A stretch of DNA of 6,183 nt from an uncultured Clostridia bacterium (lineage in GTDB: Bacteria > Bacillota > Clostridia > Oscillospirales > Acutalibacteraceae). The notes under the pieces were generated by a model, which saw only the letters and a program-made list of their open reading frames with translations, was not told the DNA's origin and ran no database searches. The stretch lies in contig CANRDH010000099.1 in the NCBI GenBank assembly GCA_947629295.1, positions 1 through 6,183 on the forward strand. Reading direction: 5' to 3'. Every line of letters begins with the position of its first letter. Position 1 is the first letter of the stretch. The translations under genes and the position numbers were made by a program. Below, piece after piece: positions 1-6,046 of the stretch.

Positions 1-1991
1 CATTCTGATACTTTAGTCATGCTCTTTTCGGGTCTTTTAAGAAGTGCTAAAAGAAGCATTCCGACAACCGAGCCTATGAGCAGAGATACAAAGTACATAA
101 GCGGATTGCCTATTGTTGCAATTACGAAAATTCCTCCGTGAGGAGCCATAAGTGTGCAGCCAAACAGCCATGAAAGACCTCCCGCAACAGCGGAACCCAA
201 TGCACATGAGGGAATTACCTTCAGGGGATATGATGCCGCATAGGGAATAGCACCTTCGGTTACAAATGAAAGCCCCATAATATAATTGACTATACCGTTC
301 TTTCTTTCATCGGCTGACCATCTGTTTTTGAAAAATGTTGTCGAGAGGGCGATAGCTATCGGGGGTACCATACCGCCTATCATTACGGAAGCCATCACCT
401 GCCAGCATACCTGCTGAACTGCCGGATCTGTAACAGAAGCGGCGGTTGTAAGCATACCTGTTCCGAAAACATATGCCGCCTTATTGAACGGACCGCCCAT
501 ATCTATTGACATCATTGCACCGAGTATGCAGCCGAGAAGTATTCCCAGATTATTTTCACTGAGCCATGTAAGACCGTTATTAAGACCGGTATTGATTATA
601 CCCATAATCGGGTTTACAGCACACATCATGACTCCCACAATTCCGAGACCTGCAAGCGGATAGATAAGAACGGGCTTGATACCTTCAAGTGCGGAGGGCA
701 TCTTATCGCAAAGCCTTTCAAAAAGCTTCATGAGCCATCCCGCAAGAAATCCGGCAAGCAACGCTCCTAAAAATCCGGAGGGAACTGTAGCTGAGGCTGA
801 AGGGTCTGTGAATGTTGCGCCGTTTGAAGCCAGCAGTCCTCCGACAATACCAATAAGAAGACCGGGACGGTCGGCAATGGACATTGCTATAAATCCTGCC
901 AGTATCGGAAGCATGAAATTGAATGCATACCCGCCTATTGTTTTGAACCATGCGGCGGCAGGCGTTACCGTACCGAAATCACTGTTGCCGGCAGCCTGAA
1001 CTCCGCTTGCCGAATCAATAAGAAATGCCACCGCTATGAATATTCCTCCTGCAACAACAAACGGAAGCATATGTGAAACACCGTTCATAAGGTGCTTGTA
1101 AAGCTTTCTGCCTATGCCTTCACCGCTGTCGGGGGAATAATCTGAATCGGCTTTTTTATCGGAGTGGAATACAGGAGCCTCACCGTTGACGATTTTGTTT
1201 ATAAGCTCCTCCGGTTTATGTATTCCGTCGGCAACCTTAGTGGAATAAACAGGCTTGCCGTCAAACCGTGCGGTTTCAACACTTTTGTCGGCGGCTATGA
1301 TGATTCCGTCACATTCCTTTATTTCTTTGGCGGTGAGAGCATTTTTGGTTCCGCCCGAACCGTCTGTTTCAACCTTGATGGTTATACCCATTTTCTTCCC
1401 TGCTTTTTCCAGAGCTTCGGCCGCCATATAGGTATGAGCTATTCCCGTGGGACAGGCAGTTACGGCGAGAACTCTGAAGCCGCCCTTTTTCTCAGTTTTA
1501 TTTTCATCCTTTTCCTGACTGCTTTCTTCGGGAAACTTTTCGGTTTCCTTCTGATCGATAAGCTTTAAAAATTCGTCGGCGGTTTTTGCGGCCTTTAGTT
1601 TTCCCGTAAATTCCTCGTCCATAAGCATCTGCATAAGCCTTGCAAGGACTTCAAGGTGAACGTCTCCGTCCGTAGTAGCCGCTATCATAAACAGAAGCTT
1701 ACATTTATCCCCGTCCGGTGAATCATAATCAACGCCCTCCGGTACGGTTATTGCGGCAAGCGACGGCTTTTTGACGGAATCGCTTTTGGCATGGGGTATG
1801 GCTATTTCCATTCCTATCGCCGTTGTGCCCATTTCTTCTCTTTTGAGTATTCCTTCACGGTATGCGGCTTTATCTTTGAGGTTTCCGTTTTTATCGTGGA
1901 GTGAAATAAGCTTATCAATAGCGGATTTTTTATCTTTTACCGATACTCCGATTTCAATGCTTCTTTTGCTTAGTAAATCTGTGATCCTCAT
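1..1991 (-). CDS. fruA: Fructose-specific PTS permease, EIIABC fused (partial, C-terminal end outside window)
   Basis: Multidomain membrane permease that imports fructose and phosphorylates it to fructose-1-phosphate, using phosphate passed from HPr. I translated the minus strand from ATG at 1991; 663 codons fit before the edge. Residues 1-146 are the IIA domain, with the phosphoacceptor His67 in the AIPHAKS motif. An acidic/lysine-rich linker follows (about 148-170). IIB starts near 172 with the cysteine loop VTACPTGIAHTYMAAEAL, active Cys180. IIC starts near 297 and is strongly hydrophobic, with family motifs MGGPFNKAAYVFG (498-510), VTEGAIPYAASYPLK (Glu579) and APHGGIFV. Known FruA proteins of this layout are about 620-660 residues, so only a short tail is missing. 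The start is supported by AAGGGGG seven bases upstream. It lies 18 bases after fruK and should be co-transcribed with it. The IIA-IIB-IIC order matches Bacillus FruA; paralogous mannose-type fructose-family EII is possible, but the fruK/fruR neighbours favour fructose. Confidence 0.95.
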   Translation of the reverse strand, partial: MRITDLLSKRSIEIGVSVKDKKSAIDKLISLHDKNGNLKDKAAYREGILKREEMGTTAIGMEIAIPHAKSDSVKKPSLAAITVPEGVDYDSPDGDKCKLLFMIAATTDGDVHLEVLARLMQMLMDEEFTGKLKAAKTADEFLKLIDQKETEKFPEESSQEKDENKTEKKGGFRVLAVTACPTGIAHTYMAAEALEKAGKKMGITIKVETDGSGGTKNALTAKEIKECDGIIIAADKSVETARFDGKPVYSTKVADGIHKPEELINKIVNGEAPVFHSDKKADSDYSPDSGEGIGRKLYKHLMNGVSHMLPFVVAGGIFIAVAFLIDSASGVQAAGNSDFGTVTPAAAWFKTIGGYAFNFMLPILAGFIAMSIADRPGLLIGIVGGLLASNGATFTDPSASATVPSGFLGALLAGFLAGWLMKLFERLCDKMPSALEGIKPVLIYPLAGLGIVGVMMCAVNPIMGIINTGLNNGLTWLSENNLGILLGCILGAMMSIDMGGPFNKAAYVFGTGMLTTAASVTDPAVQQVCWQVMASVMIGGMVPPIAIALSTTFFKNRWSADERKNGIVNYIMGLSFVTEGAIPYAASYPLKVIPSCALGSAVAGGLSWLFGCTLMAPHGGIFVIATIGNPLMYFVSLLIGSVVGMLLLALLKRPEKSMTKVSE

Positions 1992-2009
1992 AATTAATCC
2001 CCCTTAAAA

Positions 2010-2921
2010 TTATTTTGATTGAAGCTTATTTAATATTTCGTCGATTTTCTCCCTTGTTGCAAGTCCGCTCGAAAAGGCGGTTGCATTTCCGCAGGCAGTG
2101 CCGAGTGTAAAAGCATATGAATAATCATTTGTTTTTTCATATCCGGCAATAAATCCCGCTACCATTGAATCACCCGAGCCTACGGTGCTTATTACCCTTT
2201 CATTAAGTACGCCCGACTTGTATATATGAGCGTTTTCGTCAAATAATACCGCACCGCTGCCGCCGAGGGAAACTATTACGTTTTTTGCCCCCATATTCTT
2301 CAGTTTCCCCGCACATTCCTCTATGACAGTATCTGATGTTATTTCCGTGCCGAATATTTCCGATAATTCCTGTTTATTCGGTTTTATCAAAAACGGTTTG
2401 TATTTAAGAGAATCCACAAGGAGATTTTTAGCGGCGTCAATTACGATACGGACGTCACGTCCCTTTAGTCTTTCAAGAATTTTTTGATATGAATTATCAG
2501 AAAGAGTTTTAGGTATACTGCCGGCAATAACGAGCGTATCTCCGTTTGATATCATATCGATTTTCCGTAAAAGCATATTAAATTCCTCGGCATTTATATG
2601 CGGTCCCTGAGAGTTGATTTCGCTTTCCTCTCCGGCTTTCAGCTTAATATTTATTCTTGAAATACCTTCCTTTAATCTTATAAAATCGGTTTCAATGCCC
2701 CGCAGCCTGAGTTCCTCTTCAATTGCTGTTCCGGTAAAGCCTGCCGTAAAACCGATTGCTTTATTTTTTATACCAAGCTCTGAAAGTATACAGGATACAT
2801 TTATTCCCTTTCCGCCGATATGGTATTCCTCGTCGGTTGTACGGTTTGTTATTCCGGGCGTAAAGCTGTCAAGACGGACGGTATAATCAATGGACGGGTT
2901 CAGCGTGATTGTGTATATCAT
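2010..2921 (-). CDS. fruK: 1-phosphofructokinase (PfkB family)
   Basis: Cytoplasmic kinase that converts fructose-1-phosphate plus ATP to fructose-1,6-bisphosphate, the step after PTS uptake. The 303-residue length is normal for the family. Visible PfkB/ribokinase features are the N-terminal TLNPSIDYTV substrate segment, the GGKGINVS glycine motif (36-43), the KPNKQEL segment in the middle, and the C-terminal anion-hole/catalytic motif GSGDSMVAGF with the presumed base Asp251. The N-terminal TLNPSID and the fru context separate it from the related tagatose-6-phosphate kinase LacC, which cannot be fully excluded on motifs alone. Its ATG overlaps the fruR stop (ATGA), which suggests translational coupling. 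A near-perfect Shine-Dalgarno lies within the fruR coding end. fruA follows 18 bases downstream. No missing key residues were noticed. Confidence 0.95.
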   Translation of the reverse strand: MIYTITLNPSIDYTVRLDSFTPGITNRTTDEEYHIGGKGINVSCILSELGIKNKAIGFTAGFTGTAIEEELRLRGIETDFIRLKEGISRINIKLKAGEESEINSQGPHINAEEFNMLLRKIDMISNGDTLVIAGSIPKTLSDNSYQKILERLKGRDVRIVIDAAKNLLVDSLKYKPFLIKPNKQELSEIFGTEITSDTVIEECAGKLKNMGAKNVIVSLGGSGAVLFDENAHIYKSGVLNERVISTVGSGDSMVAGFIAGYEKTNDYSYAFTLGTACGNATAFSSGLATREKIDEILNKLQSK

Positions 2922-3667
2922 AAAATCACCTCCCTTATTACTGTCTTATCCGAAAATTCGCTGCAAAGAAGCCTATCCGTTATTATGCAGCATTTCTTGA
3001 GCGGAGCAAATGTAATAGGGAATACCTTACGGAATTTGCTGTGGTCGGCAAGCACAAAGGAAATATAGCTCTTCTCTATTGCTTTTTCTTTAATCCTGCC
3101 TTCTTCAATATCGGGGGTTGTAAATCCTGCCTGCACATCTATACCGTTGGTACCCATAAATGCCTTCGTAAAATTATAATTTTCGATGCTTTTTATTCCC
3201 CCCGAACCGATAACAGCCGCTGTCACTGCTTTTATCTTTCCGCCGGTTATATATGCGTTAAGTCCTTTTGAGAGAAGCTTTTGTGCATGTATTATGCCGT
3301 TTGTGACAAAGATTGCTTTGGTGTTTTCTATGAAATCAATCATTCTTGCTGTTGTTGTTCCCGAGTCAATATAAATAAAATCATCATCATTTATCAAAGC
3401 TGCGGCATACTTCGCTATACTGTTTTTTTCATCCGACATCAATATTTCACGTGTCGGCACTGCCTGTTCGGCAACACCCTGTGTCGGCTTTATTGAAACA
3501 GCACCCCCGAATACCTTACTGAGCTTTCCTGCCTCGTCCAGAGTATTGAGGTCACGTCTTATAGTGGATTCGGAAGTATTAAGTATTCCCGAAAGCTCAG
3601 TTACTGTGACCGAGCCTCGACTGTTTAGTATGTTAAGTATTGTGCGATGCCTTTCGGAAGTAAGCAT
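2918..3667 (-). CDS. fruR: DeoR/GlpR-family transcriptional regulator of the fructose operon
   Basis: Probable repressor of the fru operon, relieved by a phosphosugar (fructose-1-phosphate in characterised FruR homologues). The 249-residue length is typical of DeoR proteins. Residues about 6-56 form the N-terminal winged helix-turn-helix, with the family signature around SGILNTSESTIRRDLNTLDEAG (25-46) and the wing ending in FGGA (53-56). The C-terminal DeoRC sensor domain shows the phosphate-binding type motif YIDSGTTTARM (Asp101 to Thr106), a central GTNGID motif, and the typical late motif VLADHSKF. The ATG at 3667 is preceded by AGAGGTGATC and by a good promoter. It is the first gene of the operon and overlaps fruK by 4 bases. 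It is divergent from fbp, with 181 bases between. The FruR identity rests on the fruK-fruA context; the sequence itself shows only the DeoR family. Confidence 0.93.
   Translation of the reverse strand: MLTSERHRTILNILNSRGSVTVTELSGILNTSESTIRRDLNTLDEAGKLSKVFGGAVSIKPTQGVAEQAVPTREILMSDEKNSIAKYAAALINDDDFIYIDSGTTTARMIDFIENTKAIFVTNGIIHAQKLLSKGLNAYITGGKIKAVTAAVIGSGGIKSIENYNFTKAFMGTNGIDVQAGFTTPDIEEGRIKEKAIEKSYISFVLADHSKFRKVFPITFAPLKKCCIITDRLLCSEFSDKTVIREVIL
2922..2936 (-). promoter_or_regulatory. Strong ribosome binding site of fruK inside fruR
   Basis: Read on the minus strand the site is AAGGGAGGTGAT followed by TTT and the fruK ATG. It contains the full GGAGGTGAT anti-16S complement and sits in the last codons of fruR, directly before the ATGA stop/start overlap. 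It fixes the fruK start and implies fruK is translated efficiently in its own right as well as by coupling to fruR. Confidence 0.85.
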
Positions 3668-3688
3668 TTTCGATCACCTCTTGTTAAT

Positions 3689-3716
3689 ATTATAATTCAA
3701 ATTCGAGCAAAGTCAA
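3689..3716 (-). promoter_or_regulatory. Sigma-A type promoter of fruR-fruK-fruA
   Basis: On the minus strand there is a -35 TTGACT (3716-3711), a 16-base spacer and a perfect -10 TATAAT (3694-3689). The expected transcription start is near 3682, giving a very short leader of about 15 bases that is nearly all Shine-Dalgarno. The spacer and -35 overlap an AGCAAA-type direct repeat, a position suited to repression. The match is strong, but the start site is predicted, not measured. Confidence 0.75.
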
Positions 3717-3721
3717 GCATA
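3706..3721. promoter_or_regulatory. Candidate FruR operator A: 10-bp spaced direct repeat over fru promoter
   Basis: The + strand reads AGCAAAGTCAAGCATA: hexamers AGCAAA (3706-3711) and AGCATA (3716-3721), exactly 10 bp apart. DeoR-family proteins often bind short directly or invertedly repeated motifs near their own promoters. This copy covers the -35 box and part of the spacer of the fru promoter. A second pair with the same spacing lies at 3798-3813. The assignment to FruR is inferred. Confidence 0.45.
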
Positions 3722-3760
3722 AAATATCATTTTTTTTCAAATTTACTGAAAATTCATAGT

Positions 3761-3789
3761 TTGTTCATAATTATGCACTATAACATAAT
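3761..3789 (+). promoter_or_regulatory. Predicted fbp promoter
   Basis: The best arrangement is TTGTTC (3761-3766), a 17-base spacer and CATAAT (3784-3789), which would start transcription near 3796. The -35 is poor (3 of 6) and the -10 is good (5 of 6). A second possibility uses TTTACT (3742-3747), an 18-base spacer and CATAAT (3766-3771). Both -10 boxes belong to a direct repeat CATAATTAT at 3766-3774 and 3784-3792. The region is very AT-rich, so chance matches are likely. Confidence 0.4.
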
Positions 3790-3797
3790 TATAAATA

Positions 3798-3813
3798 AGC
3801 AAACTTGAGCAAA
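3798..3813. promoter_or_regulatory. Candidate FruR operator B: perfect 10-bp spaced AGCAAA pair before fbp
   Basis: Two identical AGCAAA hexamers at 3798-3803 and 3808-3813 lie exactly one helical turn apart, as in candidate operator A. They sit at or just after the predicted fbp transcription start, where a bound protein would block initiation or elongation. The two pairs are 92 bp apart start to start, close to nine helical turns. That FruR binds here is an inference. Confidence 0.45.
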
Positions 3814-3828
3814 TTATGAATGATTTGC
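3809..3828 (+). promoter_or_regulatory. Hairpin-forming inverted repeat in fbp leader
   Basis: GCAAATTA and TGATTTGC form an 8-pair stem (one G-U) around a TGAA loop. It ends six bases before the fbp Shine-Dalgarno AGAGGAGGA (3835-3843). It reuses the second AGCAAA of operator B and adds an inverted TTTGC copy, so it could be an operator dyad in DNA or a leader hairpin in RNA. There is no T-tract, so it is not a terminator. Confidence 0.4.
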
Positions 3829-3848
3829 ATTGTTAGAGGAGGAATATT

Positions 3849-5726
3849 ATGGATAACAACAAATATTTGAAATTGCTGTCGGAAAAATATCCTACAATCA
3901 GCTCCCTTTCGAGGGAAATAATAAACCTTACGGCTATTCTGAATCTTCCGAAGGGAACGGAGCATTTTATGAGCGATATACATGGCGAATATGAGGCATT
4001 TTGCCATATTCTTAATAACTGTTCGGGAGTTATCAAGGAAAAGGTCGATATGCTGTACAGAGATACAATATCGGACAGCGAAAGGGAGGAAATCTGCACA
4101 ATAATTTACTATCCGCACGAAAAACTGAGCCTTATTAAAAAGGAGAGGGGGATAAGCGATGACCGTTACAAAGTTATTATCAACCGTATGATAGAAATAG
4201 CAGGAATTCTTTCATCAAAATATACACGCTCCAAAGTAAGAAAGGCTATGCCGAAGGACTACGCCTACATTATAGATGAGCTTCTTCATGCACAGAAGGA
4301 CGAGGACGATAATCAGGTTTTATACCACCGTAAAATCCTCGATACCATTATAAGCATAGGTGCGGATGATTTTATTATTGCGCTTGCGGGACTTATAAAG
4401 CGTCTTGCAGTAGACCATCTGCATATAGTCGGGGATATTTTTGATAGGGGAGCAAATGCGGATAAGATAATTGATTTACTGATGGAATATCATTCCCTGG
4501 ATATCCAGTGGGGAAATCATGATATGTTATGGATGGGGGCAGCAGCCGGAAATGAAGCGTGCGCTGCGAATGTTGTGCGAAGCTGCATCAAATACAGGAC
4601 GGTACGAATACTTGAAAGCGGATACGGCATAAGCCTCAGAAGGCTTACTCTTTTTGCCGAAAGCAGATATAAGGCAAACGACCCCATGGAAGCGGCGATG
4701 AAAGCAATATCGATCATACAGTTTAAGCTTGAGGGGCAGATTATATCAAGACACCCCGAATACCGGATGGACGACAGACTTCTGCTCGATAAAATTGATA
4801 CCGATACATATACGGTAATATCGGAGGGAATAAGGTATAAGCTGAATAGCACTGATTTTCCGACACTTGACAAAAATTCTCCTTATGAATTGACGGAGGA
4901 AGAAAAAGCAGTAATAGCTGAGCTAAGAGAATCATTTGTAAACAGTATCAGACTGAAACGTCATATTACCTTTTTATTTGATAAGGGAAGTATGTATAAA
5001 TGCTTTAACGCTAATTTACTCTATCATGGCTGTGTTCCGCTTGACAGAAACGGGAATTTTTACGGGATAGAGCTTTTCGGAAAAATACTTAAGGGAAAAT
5101 CATATTTCGATATCGCAGAAAAGATTGTAAGACACGCATATTTCGGGAATCATAAGAACAGAGATGAAATTGATTTTATGTGGTATCTGTGGTGCGGAAA
5201 AAAATCTCCCTTATGCGGAAGAACTATAAAAAGCTTCGAGCGTTATTTTATAGACGATAAGTCGGCATGGGAGGAGGAAACAGACCCTTATTATGAATTT
5301 TATCATACGGAAAAGACCTGCAATATGATTCTGCGTGAATTTGATATCTATTCTCCCTCATCCCACATTGTAAACGGTCATACTCCTGTTTTGGCTGCAA
5401 GGGGAGAGCAGCCGATAAGGGCAAACGGAAAGCTGATTGTTATTGATGGCGGATTTTGCAGAGATTATCATAAAAAAACAGGAATTGCGGGATATACGTT
5501 GATCTACAATTCCCATGGATTGCGTATTAAGGCGCATCAGCCCTTTGAAAGTATAGATAATGCACTCAAGGAAAATAAGGATATTCTTTCAAGCTCCGAA
5601 AATGTTGAAACGGAGAACCACCGTATGATGGTAAAGCATACTGATAACGGCAAGAAAATTCAGGAGGAAATTGATGATCTTTATGAATTGCTTGAAGCAT
5701 ACAGAAATGGTGACATCAATTCGTAA
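3849..5726 (+). CDS. fbp: Fructose-1,6-bisphosphatase class III
   Basis: Gluconeogenic phosphatase that hydrolyses fructose-1,6-bisphosphate to fructose-6-phosphate in the cytoplasm. The Firmicute class III enzyme is unrelated to classic FBPase I and has a calcineurin-like metallophosphatase core. Metal-site motifs appear in order: HFMSDIHGEY (Asp43, His45), GDIFDRG (Asp196, Asp199, Arg200), WGNHDMLWMG (Asn223, His224, Asp225), NGHTPV (His511) and VIDGGFCRDYHKKTGIAG (Asp533 region). All expected motif residues are present. At 625 residues it is somewhat shorter than Bacillus subtilis Fbp (about 670), with no internal break. ATG 3849 follows AGAGGAGGA at ideal spacing. It is divergent from the fru operon, whose product pathway makes its substrate, and appears monocistronic. 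I found no clear intrinsic terminator after it. Confidence 0.95.
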   Translation: MDNNKYLKLLSEKYPTISSLSREIINLTAILNLPKGTEHFMSDIHGEYEAFCHILNNCSGVIKEKVDMLYRDTISDSEREEICTIIYYPHEKLSLIKKERGISDDRYKVIINRMIEIAGILSSKYTRSKVRKAMPKDYAYIIDELLHAQKDEDDNQVLYHRKILDTIISIGADDFIIALAGLIKRLAVDHLHIVGDIFDRGANADKIIDLLMEYHSLDIQWGNHDMLWMGAAAGNEACAANVVRSCIKYRTVRILESGYGISLRRLTLFAESRYKANDPMEAAMKAISIIQFKLEGQIISRHPEYRMDDRLLLDKIDTDTYTVISEGIRYKLNSTDFPTLDKNSPYELTEEEKAVIAELRESFVNSIRLKRHITFLFDKGSMYKCFNANLLYHGCVPLDRNGNFYGIELFGKILKGKSYFDIAEKIVRHAYFGNHKNRDEIDFMWYLWCGKKSPLCGRTIKSFERYFIDDKSAWEEETDPYYEFYHTEKTCNMILREFDIYSPSSHIVNGHTPVLAARGEQPIRANGKLIVIDGGFCRDYHKKTGIAGYTLIYNSHGLRIKAHQPFESIDNALKENKDILSSSENVETENHRMMVKHTDNGKKIQEEIDDLYELLEAYRNGDINS

Positions 5727-5843
5727 ACAGGCTGCAATGTAAGCGATATTACTCTTTGTGATTACGGGATTATGCATATTTTCGGAGGATTGTCTTTATT
5801 GTGGAAATTTTATATCAATTATGTAGAATTTTATATTTATTTA
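5727..5843. other. AT-rich spacer after fbp, no gene or terminator seen
   Basis: No coding frame with a supported start is visible on either strand. The only dyad near the fbp stop is weak (GTAA/TTAC at 5739-5752) and lacks a strong stem or T-run, so fbp transcription termination is not explained by an intrinsic hairpin. A GGAGG at 5784-5788 is not followed at normal spacing by a convincing gene. The right part holds the AATTTTATAT direct repeats listed separately. Confidence 0.5.
5800..5836 (+). repeat. Tandem AT-rich direct repeat, 21-bp period
   Basis: AATTTTATAT occurs at 5806-5815 and 5827-5836, each preceded by a related TGTGGA/TGTAGA segment. The period of 21 bp is two helical turns. 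The copies lie just upstream of the extended -10 at 5844-5852, the place of an UP element or activator sites. Both roles are speculative in such AT-rich DNA. Confidence 0.35.
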
Positions 5844-5852
5844 TGCTATAAT
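5844..5852 (+). promoter_or_regulatory. Extended -10 promoter before the right-end gene
   Basis: TGCTATAAT contains the extended -10 TG, one base, and a perfect TATAAT (5847-5852). No good -35 is seen 17 bases upstream, which is normal for extended -10 promoters. Transcription would start near 5859 and run into the frameshifted coding region. The CTGAG/CTCAG dyad at 5861-5873 would lie at the start of the transcript. Confidence 0.5.
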
Positions 5853-5860
5853 TATGGAAA

Positions 5861-5873
5861 CTGAGTAACTCAG
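5861..5873. repeat. Perfect inverted repeat CTGAG-TAA-CTCAG
   Basis: A 5-base perfect dyad with a 3-base centre lies right after the predicted start point of the extended -10 promoter. It is compact and symmetrical, like a small operator. In RNA the 3-base loop would give a short, marginal hairpin. No binding protein can be named. Confidence 0.35.
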
Positions 5874-5966
5874 AAGTCAGATGGATTGTATTGTGAAGTA
5901 GAATTTTCTCAGGCTGACGGTCTTGACGCATGGGCCGGCGTGGATTATTATTGCGTTCGGAATGAT

Positions 5967-5987
5967 GAATAGATAAAATAACTATTC
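5967..5987. repeat. Inverted repeat GAATAG / CTATTC with A/T-rich centre
   Basis: A perfect 6-base dyad (5967-5972 and 5982-5987) surrounds a 9-base ATAAAATAA centre. It spans the point where the reading frame changes and abuts a TTGACA hexamer at 5988. No T-tract follows, so it is not an intrinsic terminator. It may be an operator or simply coding sequence with chance symmetry. Confidence 0.35.
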
Positions 5988-6017
5988 TTGACATTCACCC
6001 TGCTGATTACGGAGAAT
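5988..6017 (+). promoter_or_regulatory. Possible internal promoter before ATG 6047
   Basis: A perfect -35 TTGACA (5988-5993) is followed after 18 bases by GAGAAT (6012-6017, 4 of 6 to the -10 consensus). Transcription would start near 6024, about 23 bases before ATG 6047 and ahead of its AGGTGA. The weak -10, and the fact that the same bases read as protein-like ILDIHPADYGEL, keep confidence low. Confidence 0.25.
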
Positions 6018-6046
6018 TAAAATGCAAAGCGAGCGTAGGTGAGTAT

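Larger units (their letters stand above)
5868..6046 (+). pseudogene. Frameshifted 5' part of an unrecognised gene
   Basis: Two successive open frames read like parts of one protein. The first (5868-5969) gives TQKSDGLYCEVEFSQ, then LDAWAGVDYYCVRNDE, and stops at TAG 5970-5972. The next frame opens at 5969 and gives IDKITILDIHPADYGELKC, which continues without a stop through ATG 6047 to the window edge. One missing base near GATGAATAG (for example GAAATA read as GAATA) would join them as NDE-IDKITIL. The first frame has no in-frame ATG: TGA lies just upstream at 5862-5864, and ATG 5854 is in another frame with no ribosome binding site. I do not recognise the family. Explanations are a decaying gene, a sequencing error, or chance frames with the real gene starting at 6047. 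Confidence 0.45.

Noticed and set aside
676..2007. Several plus-strand open frames (for example 676-999, 1164-1568, 1771-2007) opposite fruA
   Set aside because: They are antisense to a gene whose domains and active-site residues are all clear. They lack ribosome binding sites and their translations are low-complexity or Ser/Ile/Phe-rich shadows.
2614..3496. Plus-strand open frames opposite fruK and fruR
   Set aside because: Shadows of well-supported genes; Cys- and Phe-rich translations with no recognisable motif.
3668..3848. Catabolite-control (cre) site in the divergent region
   Set aside because: No segment with the central CG and flanking TG/CA symmetry expected of the cre consensus was found.
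3789..4118. Minus-strand open frames over the fbp start
   Set aside because: Antisense to the conserved N terminus of Fbp, without a ribosome binding site, and ending in the shared promoter region.
5801..5851. Short GTG-started frame encoding a 16-residue hydrophobic peptide after GGAGG
   Set aside because: Spacing from GGAGG to GTG is long (12 bases), composition is what AT-rich DNA gives by chance, and it overlaps the extended -10 promoter.
5960..5975. Programmed -1 frameshifting joining the two right-end frames
   Set aside because: The overlap of the frames is essentially nil and the joint (AATGATGAATAG) has no X-XXY-YYZ slippery heptamer.
5859..5990. Small structured RNA (dyads CTGAG/CTCAG and GTCAG/CTGAC)
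   Set aside because: Stems are only 5 bases, no terminator follows, and the same bases read as plausible protein; no known RNA family was recognised.
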